A stretch of DNA of 64,000 nt from GCA-016699445 sp964555055. Its GTDB lineage: Bacteria; UBA10199; JACPAL01; GCA-016699445. The notes beneath the pieces were generated by a model. It did not search any database. It worked only from the letters and a program-made list of their open reading frames with translations, and was not told where the DNA came from. Made by a program: the position numbers and the translations under genes. Where the stretch lies: assembly GCA_964555055.1 (NCBI GenBank), contig CAZKQW010000006.1, forward strand, positions 1 to 64,000. The letters are read 5' to 3'. Position 1 is the stretch's first letter; each line of letters opens with the position of its first letter. Shown piece by piece: positions 14,622-22,835 of the stretch.

Positions 14622-17123
14622 TCATTGAGAAGCCGTGGGAAAAGCGGCTCGGATCCGCATCATATTGGTTAGAAATTGGGGAAAAGCGTTCGCGCCTTGG
14701 AAAACGATTTGGGGGGCCGGGACCAATCCCGCCCTTCGGCATAATCGATTGGACATCCGAATCAACGGGTGAGTCGCCGGCAAAGTGATGCTCTGGTCGG
14801 GCCTTAAGCGCAAAAGATGCCCGATATCCTGATCGATCCCTCGCCGTGCGACTGGAGACAGAGGGCCGATTTCGGCCCTCAGAAACTCTCCCCATCGGCT
14901 TCGCCCTCCATCCCGCATCCCTCGCTGACGCTCTTCCGAGAGCAGGAAAAAGACGGCATCGTCCTTTAACTCTTTCCAACTCTCCAGCGTAAAAGTCGCA
15001 TGACTTAGAGGCTGCTGGGGAGGGTTGGAGAAGCCGCGGATCGCATTCACCATCTCGAGAAATGGATGTCCTTCGAAGAAAGTTTCGGAAATCCCTTCCG
15101 GATCGAGACGGTCCAAGGCCTCCACCGCCTGCCTCAAGCGAACCCTTTCGGCAAGATCCCTCACACGTCCCATGCCGAAATCGAGCACGAATCCACGGAA
15201 TCTCTCCTCCTCCTGGGGTAGCGACACGGTGCCCAAGAGCGACTCACGGGAAGGCCGTTCGGAACGGTCCACGTCTATCCACATCCCGGGATGAAACTGA
15301 TACCGCCTTAGATCCCGTCCCGACAACCGCGGATCCAAAGCGTCGCGGGATCTGTCGTCTTCGGGCAATCCCAGACGGCGATTCGCGATGTGGATGATGG
15401 CTTCCGTAAAAGCTTGGAACGGAGCCCTTGCGGTCCGGGTTCGTGCGGGCAAACCCGACCCATAAGCTTCCGCGGCCGCCAAGCCGACCGCGTAGGCGAA
15501 TCTTTCATTAACCCCCTGCCAGAGAAGCCTTTCGGGCGCGGCATCGAAGACGAGGCGGGCATAAGCTTGATGGCCGACCTCATGGGCGTAGACCTCCAGG
15601 AAATCAGAAGGGGATACAGCGTGCCCGGGGGCCGCACGGAACGTATCACCCGAAAGGACGACGATGCCGAACAAGGACAGGGCCAAACCATGATTGTATG
15701 CGATCACGTCCTGGTCGGAGGTTAAAACCACTTGGCTGGTGCTGGCTTCGGCCATGTCCAGAAGGCTGATTGCGCCGATCCGCGTCGTGCGGGCGGCGAC
15801 CAACGGATCAGAGCGGACGTCGCTTCCCAACCCCAATTCACGAGGCCGAAAAACTAGCGTCCTCCGCGGATCGCGGGACATCAACGCCGACCACGAAATA
15901 GGACCGTAAGTATGTAAAGGAGTCGTGGCATCCACGCGCCGGCGGACGGCGTCGATGTCCTCCAGGAAAAATGGGATTCCCGTCAGTTCTCGATTCATTA
16001 AGGCCCCGCCCCACGCATTGAGTCGCCGGCACAGAACGCCATTCAAGGGGACGACGCGCGTCTGGCGGTAGAGATCTTCGAACTGGCGGAGAAAAAAGTG
16101 GCGGGAACGATAATCATCCAATCGAGACGCCGTGGCTCCGGGGTTTTGCTGATCCACCCAAATTTCAGCGTCCGCCCGCTCGAGGCCCAATCGAGCGACG
16201 AGGTTTTGGACGTTCTCTTCACGGATGAGCGTCCTATGGTCGCGGCCGCGAAGGGCCAACAGGCCAGCAAGGACATAGGCTTCCCGGGCCAATTTCATCA
16301 TAGCCCCCGGAGAGATGGAGGGAGATTCCATAAATCCCTCGATATCTAAAAGCCGATCGATGATGCGCGTATCCGGTAATTGTCGAACCCTCTCGGCCGA
16401 TTCCCTTAAAACAGGCTCCCGAAGCAAGGCCTCGATTTCGGCCCGTGGTACATTCTCCCTCAAGGAGCGATGATAAGCCTCCTCTCCTAAGAAGGCTTTA
16501 TAGGCTTCGTGAAGATCCCGCACACTCCTCTGGTAAGGATCCGTGAAAAAGGAAGCCCTGCCCTCGTAGGAAAGTAGCCATTGGCGGTCGTGCGACGCTT
16601 CTTCGGCGCCCAATGAGGCGAAGGTCATTTGACCCGTCTCGAAGCGATGGAAAAGACCCCTTTCACGTGGAGCCAAATGCGGCGAATTTAGAGCCATAAC
16701 GACGCGGATATCCCGCTCTTGCAGGACGCTCTGGAGGAAAGCTTCGTCCCGAAAAGCCCGGGCGTCGATCAAGGCGTTCCAAAGGTCTAAGCGAGCCTTG
16801 GCCTGGGGATTTGCGATGGGCATCTCGCGGGAAATGGGATTGTAGGAATACGCTTGATCGTACAATGCCCGAATGCGTCGGGCGATTTCCCGCGGTGGCA
16901 TGGCGTCCAATCTCTCTACCAGCCATTCCTGGTACCCTTGGAAGCCGTTCACGCTTTCCGTCCGACACTGGTTTTGCAAGTGAACGAACCGATCCGGATG
17001 CTCCCGGCGGAATGTCTCCGGGGGCACGTGCCGGGCTTCCAAATCGGCGATATCCTCGTCGATGCTTCGAGATGCGCCAGAACCGGCCGGTGGTCTTTCC
17101 AAACCTTCAACGGAGCATGTCAT
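14622..17123 (-). CDS. Large orphan protein with HEVGH zinc-metalloprotease motif, 833 aa
   Basis: I do not recognise this protein as a whole. Near residue 512 it has YAHEVGHQAYARLVF, an HExxH zinc site within a hydrophobic helix, followed after about 20 residues by NERFAYAVGLAAAEA, whose Glu could be the third ligand in gluzincin fashion. The ~500 preceding residues are helical and charged; no signal peptide or membrane segment is seen, so secretion would need a non-Sec route. It stands alone with no operon partners: YqcC-like gene downstream, a propeller pseudogene divergent. Start ATG 17123 has no strong ribosome site. Protease activity is inferred from the motif only. Confidence 0.7.
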   Translation of the reverse strand: MTCSVEGLERPPAGSGASRSIDEDIADLEARHVPPETFRREHPDRFVHLQNQCRTESVNGFQGYQEWLVERLDAMPPREIARRIRALYDQAYSYNPISREMPIANPQAKARLDLWNALIDARAFRDEAFLQSVLQERDIRVVMALNSPHLAPRERGLFHRFETGQMTFASLGAEEASHDRQWLLSYEGRASFFTDPYQRSVRDLHEAYKAFLGEEAYHRSLRENVPRAEIEALLREPVLRESAERVRQLPDTRIIDRLLDIEGFMESPSISPGAMMKLAREAYVLAGLLALRGRDHRTLIREENVQNLVARLGLERADAEIWVDQQNPGATASRLDDYRSRHFFLRQFEDLYRQTRVVPLNGVLCRRLNAWGGALMNRELTGIPFFLEDIDAVRRRVDATTPLHTYGPISWSALMSRDPRRTLVFRPRELGLGSDVRSDPLVAARTTRIGAISLLDMAEASTSQVVLTSDQDVIAYNHGLALSLFGIVVLSGDTFRAAPGHAVSPSDFLEVYAHEVGHQAYARLVFDAAPERLLWQGVNERFAYAVGLAAAEAYGSGLPARTRTARAPFQAFTEAIIHIANRRLGLPEDDRSRDALDPRLSGRDLRRYQFHPGMWIDVDRSERPSRESLLGTVSLPQEEERFRGFVLDFGMGRVRDLAERVRLRQAVEALDRLDPEGISETFFEGHPFLEMVNAIRGFSNPPQQPLSHATFTLESWKELKDDAVFFLLSEERQRGMRDGGRSRWGEFLRAEIGPLSPVARRGIDQDIGHLLRLRPDQSITLPATHPLIRMSNRLCRRAGLVPAPQIVFQGANAFPQFLTNMMRIRAAFPTASQ

Positions 17124-17240
17124 GGAATGATATATCGGTTAAAAATACAAGAAGTTGCTTGAAGAAGCTTAAGCTTCTTTCCAGCTTCCCTAGCAACTTT
17201 TTCCCGAACCCGTCGAAAGGCTCCGTAAGGAGATATTCTT

Positions 17241-17973
17241 ATGATCGCTTCCCGAACCGCCCTCCACACGCTCGCTCTCGGGTTCGCCCTGAACGCCACG
17301 CGCTGTGCGCCCGAGGAGGCCGATCCGTGCACCCTGCCCCACCCGGCCTACCGTACCATCACCGACCATACGGACCAACGGAGCAGCCCTTCCTACCCGC
17401 ATGCGGTCAGCGGCGACGGGACCTGGGTATGCTACGCTTCCAATAACGGCACGGGGCCCACCGCCCTCAGAAACTTCAATTACGCCCTTCTACCATACCG
17501 TCACCGGGACTTCGACCCCGCTGGGAGGAGGCCATTTCATCGGCCTCGGGGGTTGCAGCCTCAGCCGTAACGGCGGCCGCGTGGTTTACGTCGATAGCCT
17601 GAACTTCGGTAAAACCACGCAAATCCGCATGGAAGACCGGTCGGACCCCGCTCGTCCCGTCGTTCGGACGCTCAGCCAAAGCTCCGCCGGCGAGAGGGGG
17701 GAAGGATTTTCTTTTTCGCCGCAAATCACGGGCGACGGCCGGCTTGTTTATTTCATCTCCACGGCTTCGAACTTGCCGGGCGCGTCCGCTCGGCAAGGGG
17801 CTTTGTACGCTTACGATACGGAGTCCGAAACGCTTGCCGTCGTGGACCTGCCCCCGTCCCTGGATATAGGGGAGGGCAAATGGATCGTCAGCGAGGACGG
17901 ACGCTACGGGGCCACGAACTTCAGTCCGATGATGGACGCGATCAAGAGGACGAGGAAAGAGATCCTCAAATAA
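17241..17973 (+). pseudogene. Secreted TolB-like beta-propeller protein, frameshifted and truncated
   Basis: From ATG 17241 (AAGGAGATATTCTT upstream) a signal-peptide-like start leads to AVSGDGTWVCYASNNGTG, a propeller blade. After about 17470 the sense moves to the next frame: GRVVYVDSLNFGKTTQIRM, then ITGDGRLVYFISTASNLPG and IVSEDGRYGATNF, repeating the S-x-D-G-R-x-V-x-(F/Y) blade motif of TolB/PD40 repeats. The final 20 residues (SPMMDAIKRTRKEILK) are merely the complement of the SMR gene's 3' end, so the propeller was cut at about 17925 when the SMR gene arrived or the region rearranged. Confidence 0.65.
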
Positions 17974-18224
17974 TCGGACGGTTCGTTGAAGAAAAGGATG
18001 CCGACCACCACCGTCCCCGCGGCGCCGATGCCGGTCCAGATCGCATAGGCCGTTCCGAGCGGGACTTGATGGGAGATGGCCTTGTTTAGCAGGAAGAAAC
18101 TCGTCATCGCGCAGAGGGCAAAGGCAATCGAATAACGCCACACCGTGAAGTTTTGGGATAACTTTAGGAACGTCGTGAAACCTATTTCGAAACAGCCCGC
18201 CAATAGAAGGTAGATCCAACCCAT
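17904..18224 (-). CDS. SMR-family small multidrug/guanidinium exporter (SugE/Gdx-like)
   Basis: A 106-residue protein with four membrane helices. The first carries the essential glutamate (LLLAGCFEIGFTTFLKLS, Glu at 13). The segment PLGTAYAIWTGIGAAGTVVVGILFF matches SMR helix 3, and IWTGIGA resembles the SugE/Gdx guanidinium exporters more than EmrE. It acts as an antiparallel dimer in the inner membrane, exchanging substrate for protons. AAAGGGG precedes the ATG at 18224. The 3' end overlaps a truncated propeller gene on the other strand. No guanidine riboswitch was recognised upstream (18225-18455). Confidence 0.85.
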   Translation of the reverse strand: MGWIYLLLAGCFEIGFTTFLKLSQNFTVWRYSIAFALCAMTSFFLLNKAISHQVPLGTAYAIWTGIGAAGTVVVGILFFNEPSDYLRISFLVLLIASIIGLKFVAP

Positions 18225-18455
18225 TATTTTCCCCTTTTTCTAACGATAACACCAATCATACGTCACCGTAAAAGCGAGACGTCCGCCCTCTGATGGGGAC
18301 ATTCGATATCGATTCTTTTTCCATTTCACCCTTTTCGGCCTAGATCCACATAAAACCTGTCCGCGAGAAAACCCTACGACGCGGATGGGATCTAGAAATT
18401 TTATTTCCCTTTCACGCCGACTCCTGTTAGTTTTACGGGCCAAAAAGGAGAATCC

Positions 18456-18986
18456 ATGAAGACACATCTCAAATCTTGGGGAATCGGCATCCTCGCCATG
18501 CTGACCCTCTCTACTTCCGCCTTAGCCAAAGAAGGCCAACTTCCACCGGATAACAGCTCTCCCGAATTAAACCGCATCAAGAGCTTAGAAGGGCGCTGGG
18601 TATCGACTACATCGATGTTCGGCAAAAAGAACCAAAAGGTGTACACGACGTATAAAGTGACAGCCGGCGGCAGTGCGGTATTGGAGACCATTTTTCCGGG
18701 AACGCCCCAGGAAATGGTGTCCGTCTACTACGATAATAAGGGCAAGCTCTCGATGACGCATTACTGCCTCATGCGCAACCGCCCCACCCTGAAACTCGCC
18801 AAAGCCACCGACGACACCTTCACGTTGGACGTGGTGAAGGTAGAGGACTTGAAGTCGAAGAAGGAACACAGCATGGGCGCGATGACGATCCACTTCAAGG
18901 ATAAGAACCATTTCGAAACCAGCTGCAAAGGCAACGCGAAGAAAGGCGAACCGCCGATGACGATGGCTTTTACGCGCGTGAAATAG
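18456..18986 (+). CDS. Secreted DUF1579-like protein
   Basis: A 176-residue protein with a signal peptide (about 1-24, ending TSALA). The mature part starts with LEGRWVSTTSMFGKKNQKVYTTYKV, then GGSAVLETIF and MVSVYYDNKGKLSMTHYC, the pattern of a small lipocalin-like beta barrel in which a G-x-W-x-G/S-like entry is followed by antiparallel strands. I know related secreted proteins without firm function. AAAAGGAGAA lies just before the ATG. The gene is monocistronic, ended by a strong terminator at 19016-19058. The 230 bp upstream of it hold no recognisable gene. Confidence 0.6.
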   Translation: MKTHLKSWGIGILAMLTLSTSALAKEGQLPPDNSSPELNRIKSLEGRWVSTTSMFGKKNQKVYTTYKVTAGGSAVLETIFPGTPQEMVSVYYDNKGKLSMTHYCLMRNRPTLKLAKATDDTFTLDVVKVEDLKSKKEHSMGAMTIHFKDKNHFETSCKGNAKKGEPPMTMAFTRVK

Positions 18987-19015
18987 CTTACCAAAGAAAA
19001 ACCGACGATTTAAAA

Positions 19016-19058
19016 CAGGGCCCCGAATCGATTCATAACAAGCCGATTCGGGGCCCTG
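19016..19058 (+). terminator. Intrinsic terminator after the secreted DUF1579-like gene
   Basis: A 15-bp perfect stem (CAGGGCCCCGAATCG, 19016-19030, paired with 19044-19058) with a 13-nt loop, followed by GTATTTT. It starts 29 bp after the stop codon at 18986. Confidence 0.85.
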
Positions 19059-19183
19059 GTATTTTCGCCCCCTCTCTTTCTCGCCTAGGAGAAACTCCTA
19101 CTCCCAAACCAGGCGACCCCCGATTGTGAAAAAAGCCCTACCGACCTAGCGTATTTAAAAAAGAGAAATGCGGAGGGGACGTC

Positions 19184-19450
19184 ATGTACCAAAAGAGATA
19201 TAAGAACCAAGTCCACGAGGGTTACAACGACCCCCACCGCGAAAGCGGTTGGAGAAGCAACATCCCTTCCCGATTGCGCGATCCAGGAGAACAGCACTTC
19301 GATGATGATGGTTCGGAAACCGCCGACCATTTGGGTGGGCAATACCAGCACCCAAGAAATCAAAACCGCGATCGTAGCGAATCGGTCGTCCGTCGTGATG
19401 CGACAGGGAAAGATAAAAAGCGCGAAAGGACACATGTATGGCCTGCTTAA
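19184..19450 (+). CDS. Small hydrophilic protein heading a membrane-protein operon
   Basis: An 88-residue, highly polar protein rich in Arg, Asp, Gln, His and Asn, probably disordered, with no known domain. GGAGGGG lies 4-5 nt before the ATG, a strong ribosome site. Its end overlaps the next gene by 13 bp. The reverse strand carries open frames with hydrophobic translations over the same DNA, but these lack a ribosome site, so the plus strand is preferred. It is probably soluble and co-expressed with the two membrane proteins that follow. Confidence 0.5.
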   Translation: MYQKRYKNQVHEGYNDPHRESGWRSNIPSRLRDPGEQHFDDDGSETADHLGGQYQHPRNQNRDRSESVVRRDATGKDKKRERTHVWPA

Positions 19451-19698
19451 TCCTTCTTATGTTTATTTCCCTGAATTTAGGGCTGATATTTTTCGTCCCC
19501 TTTCTCACCTTATGGGGGGCTTTGTTCTGCACTTTGGGAAGTCTAGGAGCCGTCGTCGTCGGATTCTTTTTCGTCAAACCTTGGCTCGAAAAAAGATCGG
19601 GTTCCACCGCCCTTTTATTAGACGATTGTCTTCTCGATAAACCCGTCTACTCCCCTTTTCCTTCTCCGAAGGAATTCCGCAGAACGGCTAAAATATGA
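19438..19698 (+). CDS. Small membrane protein, 86 aa
   Basis: Two hydrophobic segments (about 4-24 and 28-48: LGAVVVGFFFVKPWL) are followed by a polar tail. No family is recognised; similar small proteins accompany YqjD/DUF883-type genes. AAGGA lies before the ATG at 19438 inside the preceding gene, and the stop overlaps the start of the following gene by 4 bp, so the three are translationally coupled. Confidence 0.55.
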   Translation: MACLILLMFISLNLGLIFFVPFLTLWGALFCTLGSLGAVVVGFFFVKPWLEKRSGSTALLLDDCLLDKPVYSPFPSPKEFRRTAKI

Positions 19699-20195
19699 CG
19701 AAAAAGATTCTCGCTCGCGTTTTCTCTATGCTGGTGCTGGCGATCGGCATCGGCCTCATCATCGCTCTCGGGCTCGGGTTCGTCCTTTATGGGACGACAC
19801 TTCTCTTAAGCGAAGTTCTGGAAGGTCGCGTGTGGCTGGGATTCCTCATTACCGGAGGCGTTTGCTTGGCGGCCGTATCGGCTTTTTTGAAATGGGGAAT
19901 GGGTTCGAACGACGAAAAAGAGAAAGCCAACGAAACATCGCTATCTTCCATCGACTTCTTAAAAACCGCCCAAAACCATCCCTTTTCTTCGGCTGGAGCG
20001 GCGGCTTTGGTGGGTTATCTCATGGCCGGCAATATTCCCGGCGCGCAAGATAAGCGGCGTCGAGGGGCGTCCGTCATCGAAGAATGGTTGAATCCCATCC
20101 TTCTCCCGCTAGCCGATCTTTTCTTTCAAGGAACTCTCCTCCCGCGTCTGCAGGAATTTTTCGCTTCCCTTAAAAAAGAGGAAAAACCGGAGTAA
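19695..20195 (+). CDS. Membrane protein, 166 aa, third gene of the small-protein operon
   Basis: Two N-terminal membrane helices (about 8-35 and 45-68) are followed by a soluble linker and a third short hydrophobic segment (HPFSSAGAAALVGYLMAGNIPG) recalling the C-terminal anchor of YqjD/ElaB-like proteins. The tail is amphipathic. Function is unknown; the layout suggests an inner-membrane stress-associated protein. It starts 4 bp inside the preceding gene, and its last 26 bp overlap a convergent small gene on the minus strand. Confidence 0.55.
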   Translation: MTKKILARVFSMLVLAIGIGLIIALGLGFVLYGTTLLLSEVLEGRVWLGFLITGGVCLAAVSAFLKWGMGSNDEKEKANETSLSSIDFLKTAQNHPFSSAGAAALVGYLMAGNIPGAQDKRRRGASVIEEWLNPILLPLADLFFQGTLLPRLQEFFASLKKEEKPE

Positions 20196-20343
20196 GCGCA
20201 TAGACGACTCCGCCGCTCACCGCCAGTACGGAGAGCCACCGTTTCATATACCCGGGTGCGCTTCTCCTTTTGTGGCAATCGCTCCACGTTCTTTCTCTCG
20301 CGGCGATGGGGACTTCCTGATGGGCTGTTTTCTTCGCTTTCAT
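20170..20343 (-). CDS. Small single-pass membrane protein, 57 aa
   Basis: The minus strand encodes MKAKKTAHQEVPIAARERTW through LSVLAVSGGVVYALTPVF. Immediately upstream is AAAGGAGG with 4-5 nt spacing to the ATG, among the best ribosome sites in the window. It has a basic N-terminal half and one hydrophobic helix near the C-terminus, so it is predicted to be an inner-membrane peptide with its N-terminus inside. It converges on, and overlaps by 26 bp, the end of the operon at 19184-20195. No family is recognised. Confidence 0.5.
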   Translation of the reverse strand: MKAKKTAHQEVPIAARERTWSDCHKRRSAPGYMKRWLSVLAVSGGVVYALTPVFPLF

Positions 20344-20426
20344 AAAGCCTCCTTTGACAAAGGCCTAATGGATTAAGGGAAAATAGCACAATCGGGGAGC
20401 TTTGCATTTTTTCCTGGGGAAATCCT

Positions 20427-22835
20427 TCAATAACGCTTGATCCATTCGAAGAAAGTCACTCCCGTCTGTTTTTGGGATTCCTTGTCGTTTTCCAGGTAGG
20501 TATTGACGCTCCAATTGCCGCTGAGGCTTTTTCTCAGGCCGACTTGTTGCTTGGTCTCTTGGGTGGCGACTTTTAATAAAGTTCCTCCGCCGAGACTTAA
20601 CGAAGCCGAAAAAGCTCCGGTCGTCGGGTCGTAAGTGACGCTCTTGATGGGCGTGGACGCCAACAAGAGGAAGGAACCGAGGCCCACCACGCCTTGCGAG
20701 AAGGCGGCGGAGGTGTTCGAGACGGTGGAACTTTTAGTCGCGTCCAAATCCTCAAAGGGTTGGCCGTACATGAGGATAGAAAGGAGCTGATCTTCAGAGA
20801 GCGGAGGAACGCTCTCTAAGACGAGACGTGGCTTAGAGAGAGTTCCCAGGATATAAAGATCGATCTTGTAATATTCGTAAGTCGTATGGATCCGACCCGT
20901 GACTTCGCTCGCCTCCTGAGGATCCTTAAGCGCGATCTTCAGTTCCCGTAACTCCGCATTTTGGTTGAAAACGCGTAAGGTCGACGCGGCGATGCCGACA
21001 GTGCCCGTCACGCCTTTAGGGCTAAGATTCAAGTCGACGGTCACAGGCACGCGATCGCGCGCGAGATTCGACGAGACGCGGATGGGATTCGAGGTGTGGA
21101 TATGAACGGCGTAATCGAATGTCGTCTTTTTTCGCGTCAAATAATCCTGAGGTTGTCGGATGCGCTTATCCATGAAGAGGAGAGGCAATCCGGCGAACCC
21201 AAACCTCGGCAAAGAAACCGCCACGTCTGTCAATTCCAGATCGAACTCAAATCGTCCGTTCCTTCTCTGCGCGAGATTGGCATCCTGATTCGGCATATAA
21301 AGGTAAGAAAGATTTCCTTTTCCTTCGGTCTTCAGGCTTTCTTCGGCAGACTTTAAATCTGTGCGCAATTCGAAAGGAATTTTCCCATCCCCTTGGATCA
21401 AATCCGTTTTTCCGCGAAGAGCCAGTTCGATCTCGCCGTCTAGGACGGCGAAAGGAGCCGGTACGGCGAAGGCCGTCTTTTCCAGTGCCGCGACGACTTT
21501 GCGGAAATAAGGAAAGCGCAAAGCGACGTCCACGTCGGTAAGCAACTTCCAATCCTTCGGATATTGGGAAGGAATGCCGGCGAAATCCGCGGCGAGGCGT
21601 CCGTGCAGATTCAAAAGATCCTGCGTGATCGGAGAGAGATCGATCTTCAATGAACCCGACACCGGTGCGTCCAAAGACGGAAGAAGGGATGTTTCAAGGT
21701 CGGTCTCGATGATGAAGTCTAGATTATAAGGAAGCGTGACAATTTTCCGGAAAGTCGCCGAAGGGAGCTTCAGAGGCGATAAGTCCACATGAAGCGGACC
21801 CTGGAAGCTCAACTTTCCGCGGTTTTCAAGCCCCTTAGGCGACGCGTAACGGTATTCGCAAGCACCCAGGCGGATCCCTGACACTTCCCTCGAGAAACCC
21901 CGAGCGTCGCCGCGGAGGACGCCCGACACCACGGATTTTTCGAGCCGCCCTTCCGTCTCCAAAGATGCCTTGAGGGCTTCTTGGGCGAAGCGCGCCTGAA
22001 GAGCGTAGGACACACTGCCATTTTCACCGCTTTCTTTAGCTGGAGCCTCTTGACCCATGAGCACGGTCATGTTGAGGGTTTTCTTTTTCTCCTCCTCTGA
22101 GAGAAGAGACGCGTCCAAAGACCAATCTTTCCCTTCGAAATAAGAAGCGCTTCTTAGTGAGACCTTTAATCGGGGCTTTTTGAACCCGTCGATATCATCC
22201 GCCTGAGCGTCTAGCACTGCCTCCTGTAAACGGCCCTCCGCGTCGGAAACCGAGGACAGCACAGCGGCGATATGAAAGAGCATCTTTCCCGCCGCTATCT
22301 CCAAATGATGGACAGTCATCGTGATCGGTTTGAAAGAGGCTCCTTTCAAAAAGGATGGGAGCGCGATATCCGGGAGACTCAAGCCGGCATTTTTTTTTGT
22401 TTCGGGAGATTTTTTGGGTTCTTCCGAGTGCGCCGACTCTCCTAAGGCCACGTGGAATCGTTCGCTTTCCACAACAACCGGGCCGATTTCCGTCAATCGG
22501 AAATCCCAAGGGATCGATTGTAAAGTGAAACTGAGATCGGCTTTTTCCAGGCATCCTTCGAGAGAAGGTTTCTCCACCGAGACGCAGAGTCCACGAAAGG
22601 AAAAATCGAAATGCTTCCGCACCAACGTCTCTGAGGAGGTCTTGAGGCTTCCCGATTCCCATTTCAGGGAAACGCCGATACGCGCTGCCAATCCCGGAGC
22701 CCACGAGAGAGTCTTCGAATTCAGGAGGAGTTGAGGGGTGAAAAGGAAAACGGCGATAACTAACGCGACAGCGCAAAACACAAAAGTAAGAATGGTAGCG
22801 ATCCATGAAAGCGTTTTTTTTATCGGAGCCTTCAA
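20427..22835 (-). CDS. tamB: TamB, translocation and assembly module subunit
   Basis: About 802 residues from TTG 22835. One N-terminal membrane anchor (WIATILTFVFCAVALVIAVFLF) precedes a long periplasmic beta-helical body and the conserved C-terminal TamB/DUF490 domain (GVTGTVGIAASTLRVFNQNAELRELKI ... SEDQLLSILMYGQ). TamB spans the periplasm and works with TamA in outer-membrane protein insertion or phospholipid transfer. TTG 22835 is chosen because it overlaps the TamA stop (TTGA) and has GGAGGAA just upstream; the longer frame to 22868 would read into tamA. It is shorter than E. coli TamB (1259 residues), as in many non-enterobacterial lineages. Confidence 0.85.
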   Translation of the reverse strand: MKAPIKKTLSWIATILTFVFCAVALVIAVFLFTPQLLLNSKTLSWAPGLAARIGVSLKWESGSLKTSSETLVRKHFDFSFRGLCVSVEKPSLEGCLEKADLSFTLQSIPWDFRLTEIGPVVVESERFHVALGESAHSEEPKKSPETKKNAGLSLPDIALPSFLKGASFKPITMTVHHLEIAAGKMLFHIAAVLSSVSDAEGRLQEAVLDAQADDIDGFKKPRLKVSLRSASYFEGKDWSLDASLLSEEEKKKTLNMTVLMGQEAPAKESGENGSVSYALQARFAQEALKASLETEGRLEKSVVSGVLRGDARGFSREVSGIRLGACEYRYASPKGLENRGKLSFQGPLHVDLSPLKLPSATFRKIVTLPYNLDFIIETDLETSLLPSLDAPVSGSLKIDLSPITQDLLNLHGRLAADFAGIPSQYPKDWKLLTDVDVALRFPYFRKVVAALEKTAFAVPAPFAVLDGEIELALRGKTDLIQGDGKIPFELRTDLKSAEESLKTEGKGNLSYLYMPNQDANLAQRRNGRFEFDLELTDVAVSLPRFGFAGLPLLFMDKRIRQPQDYLTRKKTTFDYAVHIHTSNPIRVSSNLARDRVPVTVDLNLSPKGVTGTVGIAASTLRVFNQNAELRELKIALKDPQEASEVTGRIHTTYEYYKIDLYILGTLSKPRLVLESVPPLSEDQLLSILMYGQPFEDLDATKSSTVSNTSAAFSQGVVGLGSFLLLASTPIKSVTYDPTTGAFSASLSLGGGTLLKVATQETKQQVGLRKSLSGNWSVNTYLENDKESQKQTGVTFFEWIKRY

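Noticed and set aside
17476..18255. Minus-strand frame of 259 residues
   Set aside because: It covers the SMR gene in another frame and the propeller pseudogene antisense, with no recognisable domain.
18225..18455. Guanidine riboswitch before the SugE/Gdx-like exporter
   Set aside because: No conserved guanidine-I, -II or -III core sequence could be identified in the leader region.
19085..19607. Minus-strand frames of 116 and 141 residues with hydrophobic translation
   Set aside because: They lie opposite a plus-strand frame with a strong ribosome site and operon overlaps, and lack a ribosome site themselves; kept only as an alternative.
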